Notes: generated from the letters alone by a model not told the origin. Positions 6,370 to 14,195 are shown, counted from the first letter of the stretch. The stretch is 20,535 bases of DNA from JAHJEM01 sp043805315 (GCA_043805315.1 JAZDID010000030.1:1-20535), one strand, 5' to 3'. Program-made: numbers and translations.

Positions 6370-6407
6370 CTTTTTAAACCACCTCAAATTTTCCCTAAAA
6401 CAGGGGT
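6370..6407 (+). promoter_or_regulatory. AsnRS operon promoter and ribosome-binding site
   Basis: A TATA-like CTTTTTAAACC starts at 6370, and AGGGGT at 6402-6407 is a ribosome-binding site 8 nt before the ATG at 6416. The transcript should begin near 6400 with a leader of about 15 nt. 6291-6369 holds nothing else I can identify. Confidence 0.5.
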
Positions 6408-6415
6408 AATTCATC

Positions 6416-7708
6416 ATGACACTCTCGATTCAGGAAGCGATGGACAAGGGAACTGGAGAAGTTGAGATACATGGCTGGGTCTACCGTGAACGGGGCTCGA
6501 ACAAGCTGAGATTTCTGGTCATCAGGGATTATTCAAACATCATCCAGTGCGTCATTGAGAAGGACAAGGTGGATGAGCAGACCTGGAAAGACGCGACTGA
6601 GAAAGCCAGTATCGAAGCAGCAGTCCAGGTCAAAGGGAACATCAAGCCTGACCAGCGCGCGCCAGGCGGCTATGAGATCACTGTGAAAACCCTGGAGATT
6701 GTCGGTGAGAGCCACACCTACCCGATCACTAAGGATCAGAGCCCGGAATTCTTATTGGACATGCGGCACTTGTGGGTGCGGAGCAGGAAGCTCAATGCGG
6801 TCTTCAAGATCAGGCACACCTTGTTCCAGGCTTTCAGGGAATACTTCAACACTCAGGGTTTTTTCGAATCTCATATGCCGATGTTCACGCCAACTGCGTG
6901 CGAGGGCGGTTCCACATTATTTCCTGTGAAGTTCTTCAATGACACAGTCTATCTCGCGCAATCCTGGCAATTATACGCAGAGTCAGTTGTTTCTTCGCTT
7001 GAAAAGATCTATACCATATCTCCCTGTTTTCGTGCAGAGAAATCACGGACAAGCAGGCACCTGGCAGAGTTCTGGATGGCAGAGATGGAGCAGGCCTGGG
7101 CAGACCTCGACATAGTGATAGGGCATGCAGAAGCCTGCGTTTCCTATATGGTCCAGCAGGTTGTTGAAAAGAATGAAAGAGAATTGCTTGTGCTTGAGCA
7201 GGACATTGAAAAGCTCAAGAAGATCAAAACTCCCTTTCCTCGAATCACCTATACAGAAGCGCTCGAGCTCCTGAAGAAGAAAGAAGGCATGAAGATCGAG
7301 TGGGGGAAAGACTTGCGTACTGTTGAAGAGGACCTGCTGACCAAACATTTTGACAGGCCAGTTATTGTGACGCATTATCCCAGAGAGATCATGGCGTTCT
7401 ACAAGCAGCCAGATCCTGAAAACAAGAAAGTCGCCTTATGCTTTGATATGCTCGCGCCAGAAGGATTTGGAGAGATCATCGGAGGAAGCCAGCGCGACAC
7501 AGACATCCACCGTCTTATTGAAGCATTGAACAGGCAGGGAGAGCCCTTGAAGAATTACGAATGGTACTTGGATTTGAGAAGGTTCGGCTCTGTCCCACAT
7601 GCAGGCTGGGGCCTGGGCATGGAGCGGGTGATCGCATGGGTATGCAAACTCGACAATATCAAGGACACGATCCCGTTTCCGAGGACAATGCTGCGGAAGT
7701 CGCCTTGA
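6416..7708 (+). CDS. asnS: Asparaginyl-tRNA synthetase
   Basis: 430-aa class IIb aminoacyl-tRNA synthetase that charges tRNA-Asn with asparagine. The N-terminal OB fold that reads the anticodon starts at VEIHGWVYRERGSNKLRF and runs to about residue 105. The catalytic core has EGGSTLFPVKFF and LAQSWQLYAE, motif 2 FRAEKSRTSRHLAEFWMAEM, and motif 3 GLGMERVIAWV near the C terminus followed by DTIPFPRT. LAEFWM after motif 2 and IPFPR at the end favour AsnRS over AspRS. Length is normal. Direct AsnRS means the cell need not rely only on transamidation of Asp-tRNA-Asn. Its TGA stop overlaps the ATG of the Nudix gene, so the two are translationally coupled. Confidence 0.92.
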   Translation: MTLSIQEAMDKGTGEVEIHGWVYRERGSNKLRFLVIRDYSNIIQCVIEKDKVDEQTWKDATEKASIEAAVQVKGNIKPDQRAPGGYEITVKTLEIVGESHTYPITKDQSPEFLLDMRHLWVRSRKLNAVFKIRHTLFQAFREYFNTQGFFESHMPMFTPTACEGGSTLFPVKFFNDTVYLAQSWQLYAESVVSSLEKIYTISPCFRAEKSRTSRHLAEFWMAEMEQAWADLDIVIGHAEACVSYMVQQVVEKNERELLVLEQDIEKLKKIKTPFPRITYTEALELLKKKEGMKIEWGKDLRTVEEDLLTKHFDRPVIVTHYPREIMAFYKQPDPENKKVALCFDMLAPEGFGEIIGGSQRDTDIHRLIEALNRQGEPLKNYEWYLDLRRFGSVPHAGWGLGMERVIAWVCKLDNIKDTIPFPRTMLRKSP

Positions 7709-8118
7709 TGAAGCACCCTAAAGTTGGAGTTCAAGTGATCATCAAAAGAGATGGTAAAGTCCTTCTTGGAAAAAGGAAAGGCTTGCGTGGTGGAGGAACA
7801 TGGTGCTTTCCTGGAGGTCATCTTGAATTCTATGAGCAGATCGAGGACTGTGCAAGACGAGAGACACGAGAGGAAACAGGAATTGAGATTAAAAACCTAC
7901 GGGAAGGCCCATTCACAAACGACATAAGCAAAAAAGAAAGAATACACTATATTACCTTATACCTTATTGCAGATTATGCTCGTGGAGAACCGAGAGTCCG
8001 AGAGCCTAAAAACTTCGAGAAATGGGAATGGTTTAGCTGGGATAACTTACCCAAACTACTTTTGATTCCTGTCAAGAATCTTCTGGCAAAAAAATTCAAT
8101 CCATTTCTGCCGCGTTGA
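7708..8118 (+). CDS. Nudix hydrolase, MutT/NUDT15-like
   Basis: 136 aa from the ATG at 7708, which overlaps the AsnRS stop (ATGA). A longer frame upstream only reads through AsnRS in another phase. The Nudix box is complete: GHLEFYE, seven residues, then RETREETGI, supplying the Mg-binding REXXEE core. The lead-in GVQVIIKRDGKVLLGKRKG, then GGGTWCFPGGH, resembles MutT and NUDT15-type nucleoside triphosphate pyrophosphohydrolases; ADP-ribose pyrophosphatase activity is also possible. Close linkage to the macro-domain gene (6-nt gap) suggests a role in ADP-ribose or nucleotide clean-up, as an inference. Substrate cannot be decided from sequence alone. Confidence 0.9.
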   Translation: MKHPKVGVQVIIKRDGKVLLGKRKGLRGGGTWCFPGGHLEFYEQIEDCARRETREETGIEIKNLREGPFTNDISKKERIHYITLYLIADYARGEPRVREPKNFEKWEWFSWDNLPKLLLIPVKNLLAKKFNPFLPR

Positions 8119-8124
8119 CTTTCC

Positions 8125-8625
8125 ATGGTAACAATAACCATCGAGCAAGGATCGATCGTGAACGAGCTTGTGGATGCGATCATCATTCCCTCTAATACAA
8201 CTCTTTCCATGACTTCTCGGGTCGCAAAGGCATTGCGGGAGATCGGCGGTAATGAGATCGAGGATGAGGCAATCTCTTATGCACCAATACCTATTGGTGA
8301 AGCTATTCTCACTGGCGCCGGTGACTTGCGCTGTTCTTTCATCATCCACGCGCCGATCATGGAATTCGCAGGACACATCACGGATTTCTATAAAGTAAAG
8401 TCAGCACTGGAAGCTGCATTTGCTCTCGCTGAGAAGAACGGGCTCAGCACACTTGCGCTGCCAGGATTCGGCTGCAATTTGGGAGGCATACCAGTCAAGG
8501 AAAGTGCAAGGGCGTTCTTCGAAGTTGTAAATGAAATGAAGTGGAAAAGTGTGCAGGAGATCGTGGTGAAGGATGTGGAGAAGAAGGTGGTGGTAGCGTA
8601 TAAGAACATGCACAAGAAAGCATGA
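8125..8625 (+). CDS. Macro-domain protein, likely ADP-ribose binding or hydrolysing
   Basis: 166 aa covering one macro domain. GSIVNELVDAIIIPSN (residues 9-24) gives the adenosine-binding strand and the conserved Asn24. IPIGEAILTGAGDLRCSFII follows. The phosphate loop is LPGFGCNLGGIP, and VAKALREIGGNEIEDEA is the helix after the first loop. Such domains bind ADP-ribose and many remove it from proteins or metabolites. The usual GGVA in the first loop reads SRVA here, so catalysis may be altered. It is the third gene of the AsnRS-Nudix-macro run, separated by 6 nt, and ends 12 nt before an inverted repeat that may terminate the transcript. Confidence 0.88.
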   Translation: MVTITIEQGSIVNELVDAIIIPSNTTLSMTSRVAKALREIGGNEIEDEAISYAPIPIGEAILTGAGDLRCSFIIHAPIMEFAGHITDFYKVKSALEAAFALAEKNGLSTLALPGFGCNLGGIPVKESARAFFEVVNEMKWKSVQEIVVKDVEKKVVVAYKNMHKKA

Positions 8626-8636
8626 TTCTAAGAAGT

Positions 8637-8682
8637 TGTATGGGCACAAGATTCTGCCGATTATTTTTTATTGTGCCCATAC
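8637..8682. repeat. 12-bp inverted repeat between macro and Fic genes
   Basis: GTATGGGCACAA (8638-8649) pairs with TTGTGCCCATAC (8671-8682), with a loop of 21 nt containing a T run. The right arm encodes the last residues of the Fic protein. TGTATGGGCACA at 8637-8648 recurs in direct orientation at 9603-9614 just beyond the Fic start. It may act as a two-way terminator. Confidence 0.55.
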
Positions 8683-9596
8683 AGACGAATCTGGTCTATA
8701 ACCATCCGCAGCATGCGTGCGACGTATTCCTCGTACTTATCCTGGTCAGCCAGCTCCAACGACCGGTAGTACTCCTCTCGCCTTTCGATGGGGATGTAAA
8801 ACATGGGATAGCCCTTCTTCAAAAGGATGAAATTCATGACTGCCCGCGCTGTCCTGCCATTGCCATCCTCAAAAGGGTGGATCCATGCAAGCTTCGCATG
8901 CATCAAGGTTGCAAGCTCGAACGGGTGCAGGTTACGCTTCTGGTCTTGATACCATGCGAAGAGGTTTTTCAGGTGCTTTTTTACCTTGGTATAGGGGGGA
9001 GGGACATGCTTGGATCCGTGTATCTGCACATCGAAGAACCGTATTCTTCCCCCATAGACAACATCGGTGTTCTTGGTGAGGATCCTGTTTATCGCCTCGA
9101 GAAGTCTTCTATCAGGTTCGCCCTTATATCCTTTGAGATAGTCCAGGCACTCCTTCCCGTTAATAGCCTCATTGTAGTCCTGGGCACGTATGCCGGAAGG
9201 AATCACCTTGTCTTTCAGGATCAGTGCTGTCTGGCGCAAAGTCAGGCGGTTGCCCTCGATAGCATTGGTATGATAGGTGAAACGGATGACAAAATCCTCA
9301 TCCAGCTTTGCTCGTATCTGCTTGGGAGCATGCATGAACCAGGCCCGATAGCTCTCTTTCAGATCCTGCATTGTCTCTGCGTCATGCTCTGAGAGATACG
9401 CGTGCCTTGCGACGGTCAAGAACGGTTTTGCCTTATCCTCTATCTCTCTGGCATGTTTCTGCAGCCCTTCTTTTGATGGTTTCCTATCCCCCAAGAAAAT
9501 TCTTATCTTTTTCCATTTGCGCAGGCCAATCCGTACGTTTTTCGTCAGGTAATAGTACTCTTTGCCATTCCTTCTTAAGGTCTCCAGGTATGCCAT
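8661..9596 (-). CDS. Fic-family AMP-transferase (class II-like)
   Basis: 311-aa Fic/DOC protein. These enzymes usually transfer AMP from ATP to Ser, Thr or Tyr of a target protein. The catalytic motif is intact: HPFEDGNGR, His240 to Arg248. An N-terminal inhibitory motif T-x-x-x-E-G is seen at 110-115 (TNAIEGN), with Glu114 able to block ATP, the class II layout. The first 40 residues are basic and Tyr-rich (LRRNGKEYYYLTKNVR); C-terminal to the core is a helical part with no clear winged helix. It is convergent with the AsnRS-Nudix-macro operon. Target unknown. The gene is flanked by a 12-bp direct repeat, and a dyad covers its start codon. Confidence 0.9.
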   Translation of the reverse strand: MAYLETLRRNGKEYYYLTKNVRIGLRKWKKIRIFLGDRKPSKEGLQKHAREIEDKAKPFLTVARHAYLSEHDAETMQDLKESYRAWFMHAPKQIRAKLDEDFVIRFTYHTNAIEGNRLTLRQTALILKDKVIPSGIRAQDYNEAINGKECLDYLKGYKGEPDRRLLEAINRILTKNTDVVYGGRIRFFDVQIHGSKHVPPPYTKVKKHLKNLFAWYQDQKRNLHPFELATLMHAKLAWIHPFEDGNGRTARAVMNFILLKKGYPMFYIPIERREEYYRSLELADQDKYEEYVARMLRMVIDQIRLYGHNKK

Positions 9597-9614
9597 ACAG
9601 AGTGTATGGGCACA
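9593..9614. promoter_or_regulatory. Dyad and repeat over the Fic start
   Basis: CCATAC-AGAGT-GTATGG (9593-9609) is an inverted repeat that includes the Fic ATG (9594-9596) and the expected transcription start. It overlaps TGTATGGGCACA at 9603-9614, the second copy of the direct repeat seen at 8637-8648. A repressor site is plausible. Confidence 0.4.
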
Positions 9615-9615
9615 T

Positions 9616-9626
9616 ATTATTTAAAT
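9616..9626 (-). promoter_or_regulatory. TATA box of the Fic gene
   Basis: The minus strand reads ATTTAAATAAT, about 25 nt before the ATG at 9596, fitting a leaderless transcript. The remaining gap to 9701 holds nothing recognisable. Confidence 0.5.
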
Positions 9627-9701
9627 GTTTCGGTAGGATGTGCACGTACAGGTTGAAAAGAATTTGATGATACTATTCGCAGGAAAAATGAAAAGGCTGA
9701 T

Positions 9702-10460
9702 TTATTTCTTCGCGACTTTCCACAGTATCTGGAAATACTCTAGAAAGCTGTTCGCCACGTCCTGGGAGGTGATGTGAATGGCAGAGATCTGCCTGCCGAA
9801 GATGATGATCACTGTCCTGTTCTTGTAGATATTAATTGCAACAGGAGAAGCGTGTTGGATGTATCTCGTCTCAGTCTTCGGGTATTTTCTTGAGGAGTAC
9901 AACCTCTCTGTGGATTCCTTCTGCCTGACGTTGAAGAGCATCTTTGTCCGGATGCCTTTCTGCTCTCGCATCACATGGATCTTCTCGAAGAACGCCTGGA
10001 CAGAAGCCTCGTCCGAACCTCGCGTGCCACCGATGACGTAGCAGGCCTCGCCTTTTTTCATGATCTCCACCTGTTCCCGGAAGATGATCTCCAGTCCATG
10101 CAACCCGGAAAAGAGCTCGACCTCCTGCTCCTCTTTTGAGGCATTGAACTTTGCCAGAAGCATTGGCAGCACGAGTTTTGTCTCTTTCTCAAGAGTAGCG
10201 AGTTGGGATTTCTTTTCCTCCAGGACGTTCAGTATCTGGTAAGGATTCGCTGGCTTGAAATGCTTCACCTTATCTGCCAGGTACATTGAGGCTAAGCCCT
10301 TGTCCAGCAACTTCTCCAAGAGTTCGTACACTTTTGATCCGGCAACACCTGAACGCTTGACGATCTCACCTCTTGTCGCATCCCCTGTTTCAAGCAGTGC
10401 AAGGTAGACCTTCTTCTCAGATATAGTGAGCCCGATATGTTCCAGTATTTCCTGCTCCAT
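9702..10460 (-). CDS. TrmB-family transcription regulator
   Basis: 252 aa. The N-terminal winged helix (LEHIGLTISEKKVYLALLET, then RGEIVKRSGVAGSKVYELLE and KLLDKGLA, residues 5-58) is typical of TrmB proteins, followed by a coiled-coil linker (LNVLEEKKSQLATLEKETK). The C-terminal part (VELFSGLHGLEIIFREQV onward) matches the TrmB-associated, PLD-like sensor region. The full sugar-binding domain of larger TrmB proteins is absent. The ligand is unknown. It is divergent from a small exported protein, with a shared palindromic promoter; the GC-rich palindrome over its own transcription start suggests autoregulation. Confidence 0.85.
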   Translation of the reverse strand: MEQEILEHIGLTISEKKVYLALLETGDATRGEIVKRSGVAGSKVYELLEKLLDKGLASMYLADKVKHFKPANPYQILNVLEEKKSQLATLEKETKLVLPMLLAKFNASKEEQEVELFSGLHGLEIIFREQVEIMKKGEACYVIGGTRGSDEASVQAFFEKIHVMREQKGIRTKMLFNVRQKESTERLYSSRKYPKTETRYIQHASPVAINIYKNRTVIIIFGRQISAIHITSQDVANSFLEYFQILWKVAKK

Positions 10461-10463
10461 AGT

Positions 10464-10477
10464 CCCCCTTAAGGGGG
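10464..10477. promoter_or_regulatory. GC palindrome between TATA box and TrmB-like start
   Basis: CCCCCTTAAGGGGG is a perfect 14-bp palindrome 3 nt from the TrmB-like ATG, at its expected transcription start. A dimeric winged-helix repressor bound here would block initiation. Confidence 0.5.
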
Positions 10478-10481
10478 GCCT

Positions 10482-10495
10482 AATATTTAAATATT
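10482..10495. promoter_or_regulatory. Self-complementary TATA region
   Basis: AATATTTAAATATT is a perfect palindrome, so a TATA box reads equally on both strands. Its centre is 28 nt from the leftward TrmB-like start at 10460. On the other strand it would give a transcript starting near 10515 for the gene at 10547. Confidence 0.45.
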
Positions 10496-10546
10496 TGGGA
10501 AGTTCAATACCATTAATGAGTAGTAAAATTAAAAGAGGAGGATAAG

Positions 10547-10939
10547 ATGAAAAACATCGTTAAAGCAGCAGTTTTGGTGGCAGGAGTCGCTTCTTTTGTG
10601 ATGGCGACAAATATGCTCGGCAGTTATATCGAGAATAGAGAGCTGCGAGAGCATCAGCAAGAACAAAGACGGGCTTTCATTCCACAACCCCTGGAAAACC
10701 AGCAGCTCATCTTGCACCCAGAGTATCTTCAGGGTTACATAAGCAAAGGGTACACGCTCCTGACAGACATCGATTATGACGGAAGCTGGGATTGCGCAGA
10801 AGAATATCATGCAGGGTTTACCACAGGAGACGGTTACCACAGGCTCTTTTTCAAAAAAGGATTCGGGCCTGCACGGTCGCTGTCTGAAGAGGTTGAGATG
10901 ATGTTTGTCGATGAGGATTTTTTCAAGCCCTATCAGTAG
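10547..10939 (+). CDS. Small exported or membrane-anchored protein, unknown
   Basis: 130 aa. The N terminus MKNIVKAAVLVAGVASFVMA is a signal peptide or anchor (Lys, then a hydrophobic stretch of about 16). After it comes a charged Gln/Glu/Arg segment (ENRELREHQQEQRR), then an unrecognised globular part with DIDYDGSWDC, an acidic loop that could bind a metal. Two Cys-free ends and a single Cys make disulfides unlikely. GAGGAGG at 10535-10541 is an unusually strong ribosome-binding site, 5 nt before the ATG. It is divergent from the TrmB-like gene, which may control it (inference). Mre11 follows in the same direction after 42 nt but has its own TATA box. Confidence 0.65.
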   Translation: MKNIVKAAVLVAGVASFVMATNMLGSYIENRELREHQQEQRRAFIPQPLENQQLILHPEYLQGYISKGYTLLTDIDYDGSWDCAEEYHAGFTTGDGYHRLFFKKGFGPARSLSEEVEMMFVDEDFFKPYQ

Positions 10940-10950
10940 ATTCCCGCAAC

Positions 10951-10960
10951 CTTTAATAAC
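10951..10960 (+). promoter_or_regulatory. TATA box of the Mre11-like gene
   Basis: CTTTAATAAC is centred about 27 nt before the ATG at 10982. A leaderless start is expected; no Shine-Dalgarno is seen. Confidence 0.5.
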
Positions 10961-10981
10961 ATCCACCCCTTTCCTCTCAGC

Positions 10982-12190
10982 ATGAAGTTCACCCACATGG
11001 CAGATTGCCATATCGGCTGCTGGCGTGATCCGAAATTAAAGGATATCAGCCTCTTGGCCTTTCTCAAGGCTTGTGATATGTCTGTCGAGAAGGAAGTTGA
11101 TTTCATCCTGATCTCTGGGGATTTGTTCAACACTTCATTGCCAGCCATAGATTCTTTGAAATCCGTTGTCAAGAAGCTGAAAGAGCTGAAAAAAAAGGAT
11201 ATTCCTGTCTATATCATCGCAGGCAGCCATGATTTCTCGCCGTCTGGCAAGACCATGATTGATGTCCTGGAAGAGGCAGAGCTGGTGATAAACGTGCTGA
11301 AAGGAAAGGTGAATGAGCACGACAAGCTCGAGCTCGCATTCACCGTGGACAAGAAGACCGGCGCAAAGATCACCGGCATGCTCGGCAAGCGCGGCATGCT
11401 CGAGCGGAAGTTCTATGAGAATCTCGAGCTGGAAAACCTGGAAAAAGAAAAAGGATTCAAGATATTCATGTTCCACTCTGCAATCTCAGAATTAAAGCCC
11501 AAGGAGCTGGACAAGATAGACTCCTCACCAATATCCTACCTTCCAAAAGGCTTTGACTATTATGCCGGAGGCCACGTGCATATTGTCTCGCAGAAATCAT
11601 TGGATGACTATAAGCATGTCGTCTATCCAGGACCGATATTTCCTGCGAACTTCCAGGAATTGGAAAGCCTGGAAAGAGGCGGCTTTTACCTCTATGACAA
11701 CGGCAAGCTTGAGTACCAGCCTGTGCAGATAAAAAACGCAATTTCAATCTCGATTGATGCAGCGCATAAGAGCCCTGAAGAAGTCATGGAAGCGATAAGA
11801 GAAGAAGTCGGGAATAAGGAGTATGTGAATACCATTGTCCTCATCCGTCTTGCAGGAATGCTCAAGAACGGCAGGCCTGCAGACATCAACCTGCACGAGA
11901 TCTCCCGGATTCTCTATGAGCGCGGCGCGTATGTTGTCATGGTCAACCGCTCAAAATTAGAAAGTGAGGAGTTTGAGGAGATCAAGATCAGCCAGAACAC
12001 TGCAGAAGACATTGAAGAAGCGTTAATAAAAGAGCATCTCGGCCAGGTCAAGGTGGACTTTGCAGAGCAGGAAGAGCAGATCACCAGGCAGCTCATCAAA
12101 GTGCTATCTTCTGAAAAGAGTGAAGGGGAAAGCCTGACCGAGTACAATTCCAAGATCAAGAATATGGTGAAGGAAGTCTTGCGGGTCTAG
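10982..12190 (+). CDS. Mre11/SbcD-type DNA repair nuclease
   Basis: 402-aa calcineurin-like phosphoesterase of the Mre11 group, which trims DNA ends at double-strand breaks. Metal-binding motifs in order: DCH (Asp8, His10), GDLF (Asp47), GSHD (His83, Asp84), FHS (His166), and GGHVH (His199, His201). The usual Asn of GNHD is Ser82 here. YPGPIFPANF and the capping region follow, then a charged C-terminal tail (about 280-402) that in Mre11 carries the Rad50-binding helices. Rad50 is not adjacent, though archaea often keep herA, mre11, rad50 and nurA together. The stop codon abuts that of the convergent HP140 gene with no base between them. Confidence 0.9.
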   Translation: MKFTHMADCHIGCWRDPKLKDISLLAFLKACDMSVEKEVDFILISGDLFNTSLPAIDSLKSVVKKLKELKKKDIPVYIIAGSHDFSPSGKTMIDVLEEAELVINVLKGKVNEHDKLELAFTVDKKTGAKITGMLGKRGMLERKFYENLELENLEKEKGFKIFMFHSAISELKPKELDKIDSSPISYLPKGFDYYAGGHVHIVSQKSLDDYKHVVYPGPIFPANFQELESLERGGFYLYDNGKLEYQPVQIKNAISISIDAAHKSPEEVMEAIREEVGNKEYVNTIVLIRLAGMLKNGRPADINLHEISRILYERGAYVVMVNRSKLESEEFEEIKISQNTAEDIEEALIKEHLGQVKVDFAEQEEQITRQLIKVLSSEKSEGESLTEYNSKIKNMVKEVLRV

Positions 12191-12613
12191 TCACTTCGGC
12201 TTTTTTTGCGCAAATGCCGCCAGTGCTTTCCTGACATTGTCAAATCCTGTCTGCAGCTGAGTAAGGACATATCCTTTCCTTTGGATGTCTCCCTCTATTG
12301 CAAGGAAGTCTTGCAGCCTTTGCACAAGGATTTCTATTGTCTTTTCCACTGGATTTTCGTTGTCAAGAACTGCTATGTTCCTGAAGTGCTTCGAATATTT
12401 TCCCAACTTGGCTATTAAGGTTCGTACCAGCTCATTGGTGTAGTGTGACTCGCCATCCCTGGTGAGGTCGCGGATGTTCTGGAAGATGCTGTTCAAGGCA
12501 TTCCGCACGCTGGATGCCTCGTCCCAGATTGTCCCTGCATTATTATTCATGAAGACATCGATAAAGTTTATATTTGATTGTAATCTCTCAAGATCAGCTA
12601 TTGTTCTGCCCAT
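12191..12613 (-). CDS. 140-aa all-helical protein downstream of HerA
   Basis: I do not recognise the family. The sequence is predicted helical throughout, with few Gly or Pro: LERLQSNINFIDVFMNNNAG, then SSVRNALNSIFQNIRDLTRD, then TNELVRTLIAKLGKYSKHFR, and VEKTIEILVQRLQDFLA, ending AAFAQKKPK. There is no signal peptide, membrane span or Cys. It starts 10 nt after the HerA stop, so the two are almost surely co-transcribed. That place is often held by the nuclease NurA in archaea, but no NurA motif (acidic nuclease residues) is visible. A HerA accessory or regulatory subunit is the simplest reading, by inference. Confidence 0.65.
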   Translation of the reverse strand: MGRTIADLERLQSNINFIDVFMNNNAGTIWDEASSVRNALNSIFQNIRDLTRDGESHYTNELVRTLIAKLGKYSKHFRNIAVLDNENPVEKTIEILVQRLQDFLAIEGDIQRKGYVLTQLQTGFDNVRKALAAFAQKKPK

Positions 12614-12623
12614 GGTGTTCCTC

Positions 12624-14171
12624 TTATTCCAGCTTCACGCCTGCAAAGCTGTTTTTATAGTTTTCCTTTTTCTGCTTGTCCAATGCTGCCTTGACCTCGA
12701 CATCGAAGAAAGGTATCCGAACAGGAATGGCAAACGGAGCGAAATTGGAGCTGATGATTGCCTCTCCCTTGTCAAGAGATGCGATGTTCCTGTTGTCAGT
12801 GGACAGGTCCTGTGATGCAGACTCGATGATGGCCTGGCGTTCAGAATTCATCTCAGTGCCGAGGATGATTTTCGTGTTGATGTTCGCGAGGATCTCCCGT
12901 GGAATAAGGGAAGGCAATTGCGTTATCGCGATCAGCCCTGTCTTGAACTTCCTGCCTTCGCGCGCGATGGTCGAGAAGATATTGCTTCCTTTTTCCAGAA
13001 CATCCTTTCCGAGCACCCGTGGCGCTTCTTCGAGCACGACAGAGATGTTCGGCATGCTGGCCAGCTTGCCAGTGAGCTTGTACTGTTTGTGCTTGTAGAA
13101 CACGTCTGAGGTGATGATGCTGCCCACCAGTAATTCCACCTGGCCGCCGAAGTTGCTGGTGTCGATGATCACCAGGCAGCTTTGTTCTAAAAGCGCGCTG
13201 ATTTCAGTGATAGTGCTCTCTCCTGCGCTGAGGTCGAACAGGCCGTTGCAGTAGAGCTGGCTTTCATGGAAGTCCAGGTCCAAAAGATGGAGGAATCTTC
13301 GTTTCAGCACATTCAGTGATGCCTCGTTGAAGTCGACCTTGATCGGTTTTTCCAGGATGAGCGACTCAATCCACTTGTTCCCATACTCCCGAGAGTACGC
13401 GTTCATGGCCTGGACTTGCGGGGGGCTGAACTCGATGCAGCTGAAATGGTCAGGCCGCAGGAGTTTCAGGTTGATCTTCAGCGTCCGTTGGCCTGCAGGC
13501 ACGTTCTTGGATGTGTAATACACGACCTTCTCTTTTTTCAGATGGTCTTTCAGCCCTAATTTGTTCCTGCCAAAGTACTCGTCGTGCGGGTCAAGCACGA
13601 GCACGCCTGCCTTGTCCACGAGATTCCAGAGCAGATTCGACATCAGGACACTCTTTCCTTTTCCTGTTGTGCCAGTGATGAGAATGTGGTGGTTCAGCAT
13701 TTCCTGTCCTGGAAGGTAGATAGGAACAGCTAGTTGCCTGCTTCCGCTGCGCAGATAGCCGAGAAACACTGGATTCTTCGGCTTTGTCAGGAACGCGAGG
13801 TCTTCAACATTCACCTCGCGCACATATGAGAAGAATTCTGGCAATGATTTTGACGAGCTCGCTTTCTCTTTTGCGATGAACACGAGGTTCTTCAGCACTG
13901 CAAGCGTGTAATTCCGCAAGGCAGGGTCAAGGAACTCGAGGCTGTCTGCATCATTCTCTTCCAGGTTCATGCCAGAGATCAATTCCAGGTTCTGCTGGCT
14001 TATCTGGCTGCCGTACAAGAGGTCATACACCTGGAGCAGGATCTTCCCTCCAGGAGTTTCTGCAATCAACAGCTCTCCTAATTCGAGCTCTGCACTACTC
14101 TTCTTGCGCACCCAGATCTCGCCGAACTTTCCTGAGATGACCTGGCCCTTGATAAGGCTCTTCTCTTCCAT
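12624..14171 (-). CDS. HerA-type DNA translocase (DUF87 ATPase)
   Basis: 515 aa from the ATG at 14171; a GTG one codon earlier (14174) is possible. The first 50 residues form the small barrel seen in HerA (VISGKFGEIWV, then GELLIAETPGGKILLQVYD). The Walker A is GTTGKGKS (167-174). VLVLDPHDEYFG (190-201) matches the HerA D-P-H-x-E-Y motif. The Walker B region is ISVVLEEA, with Glu381-Glu382 where most have Asp-Glu. IAREGRK (Arg404) with ITQLPSLIP is the trans arginine region. HerA forms hexamers that pump DNA, generally with NurA during end resection. The promoter is its own (TATA at 14196-14204). It lies between the MCM-like and HP140 genes. Confidence 0.9.
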   Translation of the reverse strand: MEEKSLIKGQVISGKFGEIWVRKKSSAELELGELLIAETPGGKILLQVYDLLYGSQISQQNLELISGMNLEENDADSLEFLDPALRNYTLAVLKNLVFIAKEKASSSKSLPEFFSYVREVNVEDLAFLTKPKNPVFLGYLRSGSRQLAVPIYLPGQEMLNHHILITGTTGKGKSVLMSNLLWNLVDKAGVLVLDPHDEYFGRNKLGLKDHLKKEKVVYYTSKNVPAGQRTLKINLKLLRPDHFSCIEFSPPQVQAMNAYSREYGNKWIESLILEKPIKVDFNEASLNVLKRRFLHLLDLDFHESQLYCNGLFDLSAGESTITEISALLEQSCLVIIDTSNFGGQVELLVGSIITSDVFYKHKQYKLTGKLASMPNISVVLEEAPRVLGKDVLEKGSNIFSTIAREGRKFKTGLIAITQLPSLIPREILANINTKIILGTEMNSERQAIIESASQDLSTDNRNIASLDKGEAIISSNFAPFAIPVRIPFFDVEVKAALDKQKKENYKNSFAGVKLE

Positions 14172-14195
14172 CACGAGAGTTGGAATATCTGAGAA

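Noticed and set aside
7561..7707. Longer Nudix protein starting inside AsnRS
   Set aside because: The 49 extra residues are AsnRS codons read in another phase; the ATG at 7708 in the ATGA overlap is the natural coupled start.
8622..9392. 256-codon rightward frame covering the Fic gene
   Set aside because: It is the antisense of a gene with an intact Fic motif, and its translation has no domain or promoter.
12676..13098. 140-codon rightward frame within HerA
   Set aside because: It is the reverse of strongly conserved HerA motifs with no features of its own.
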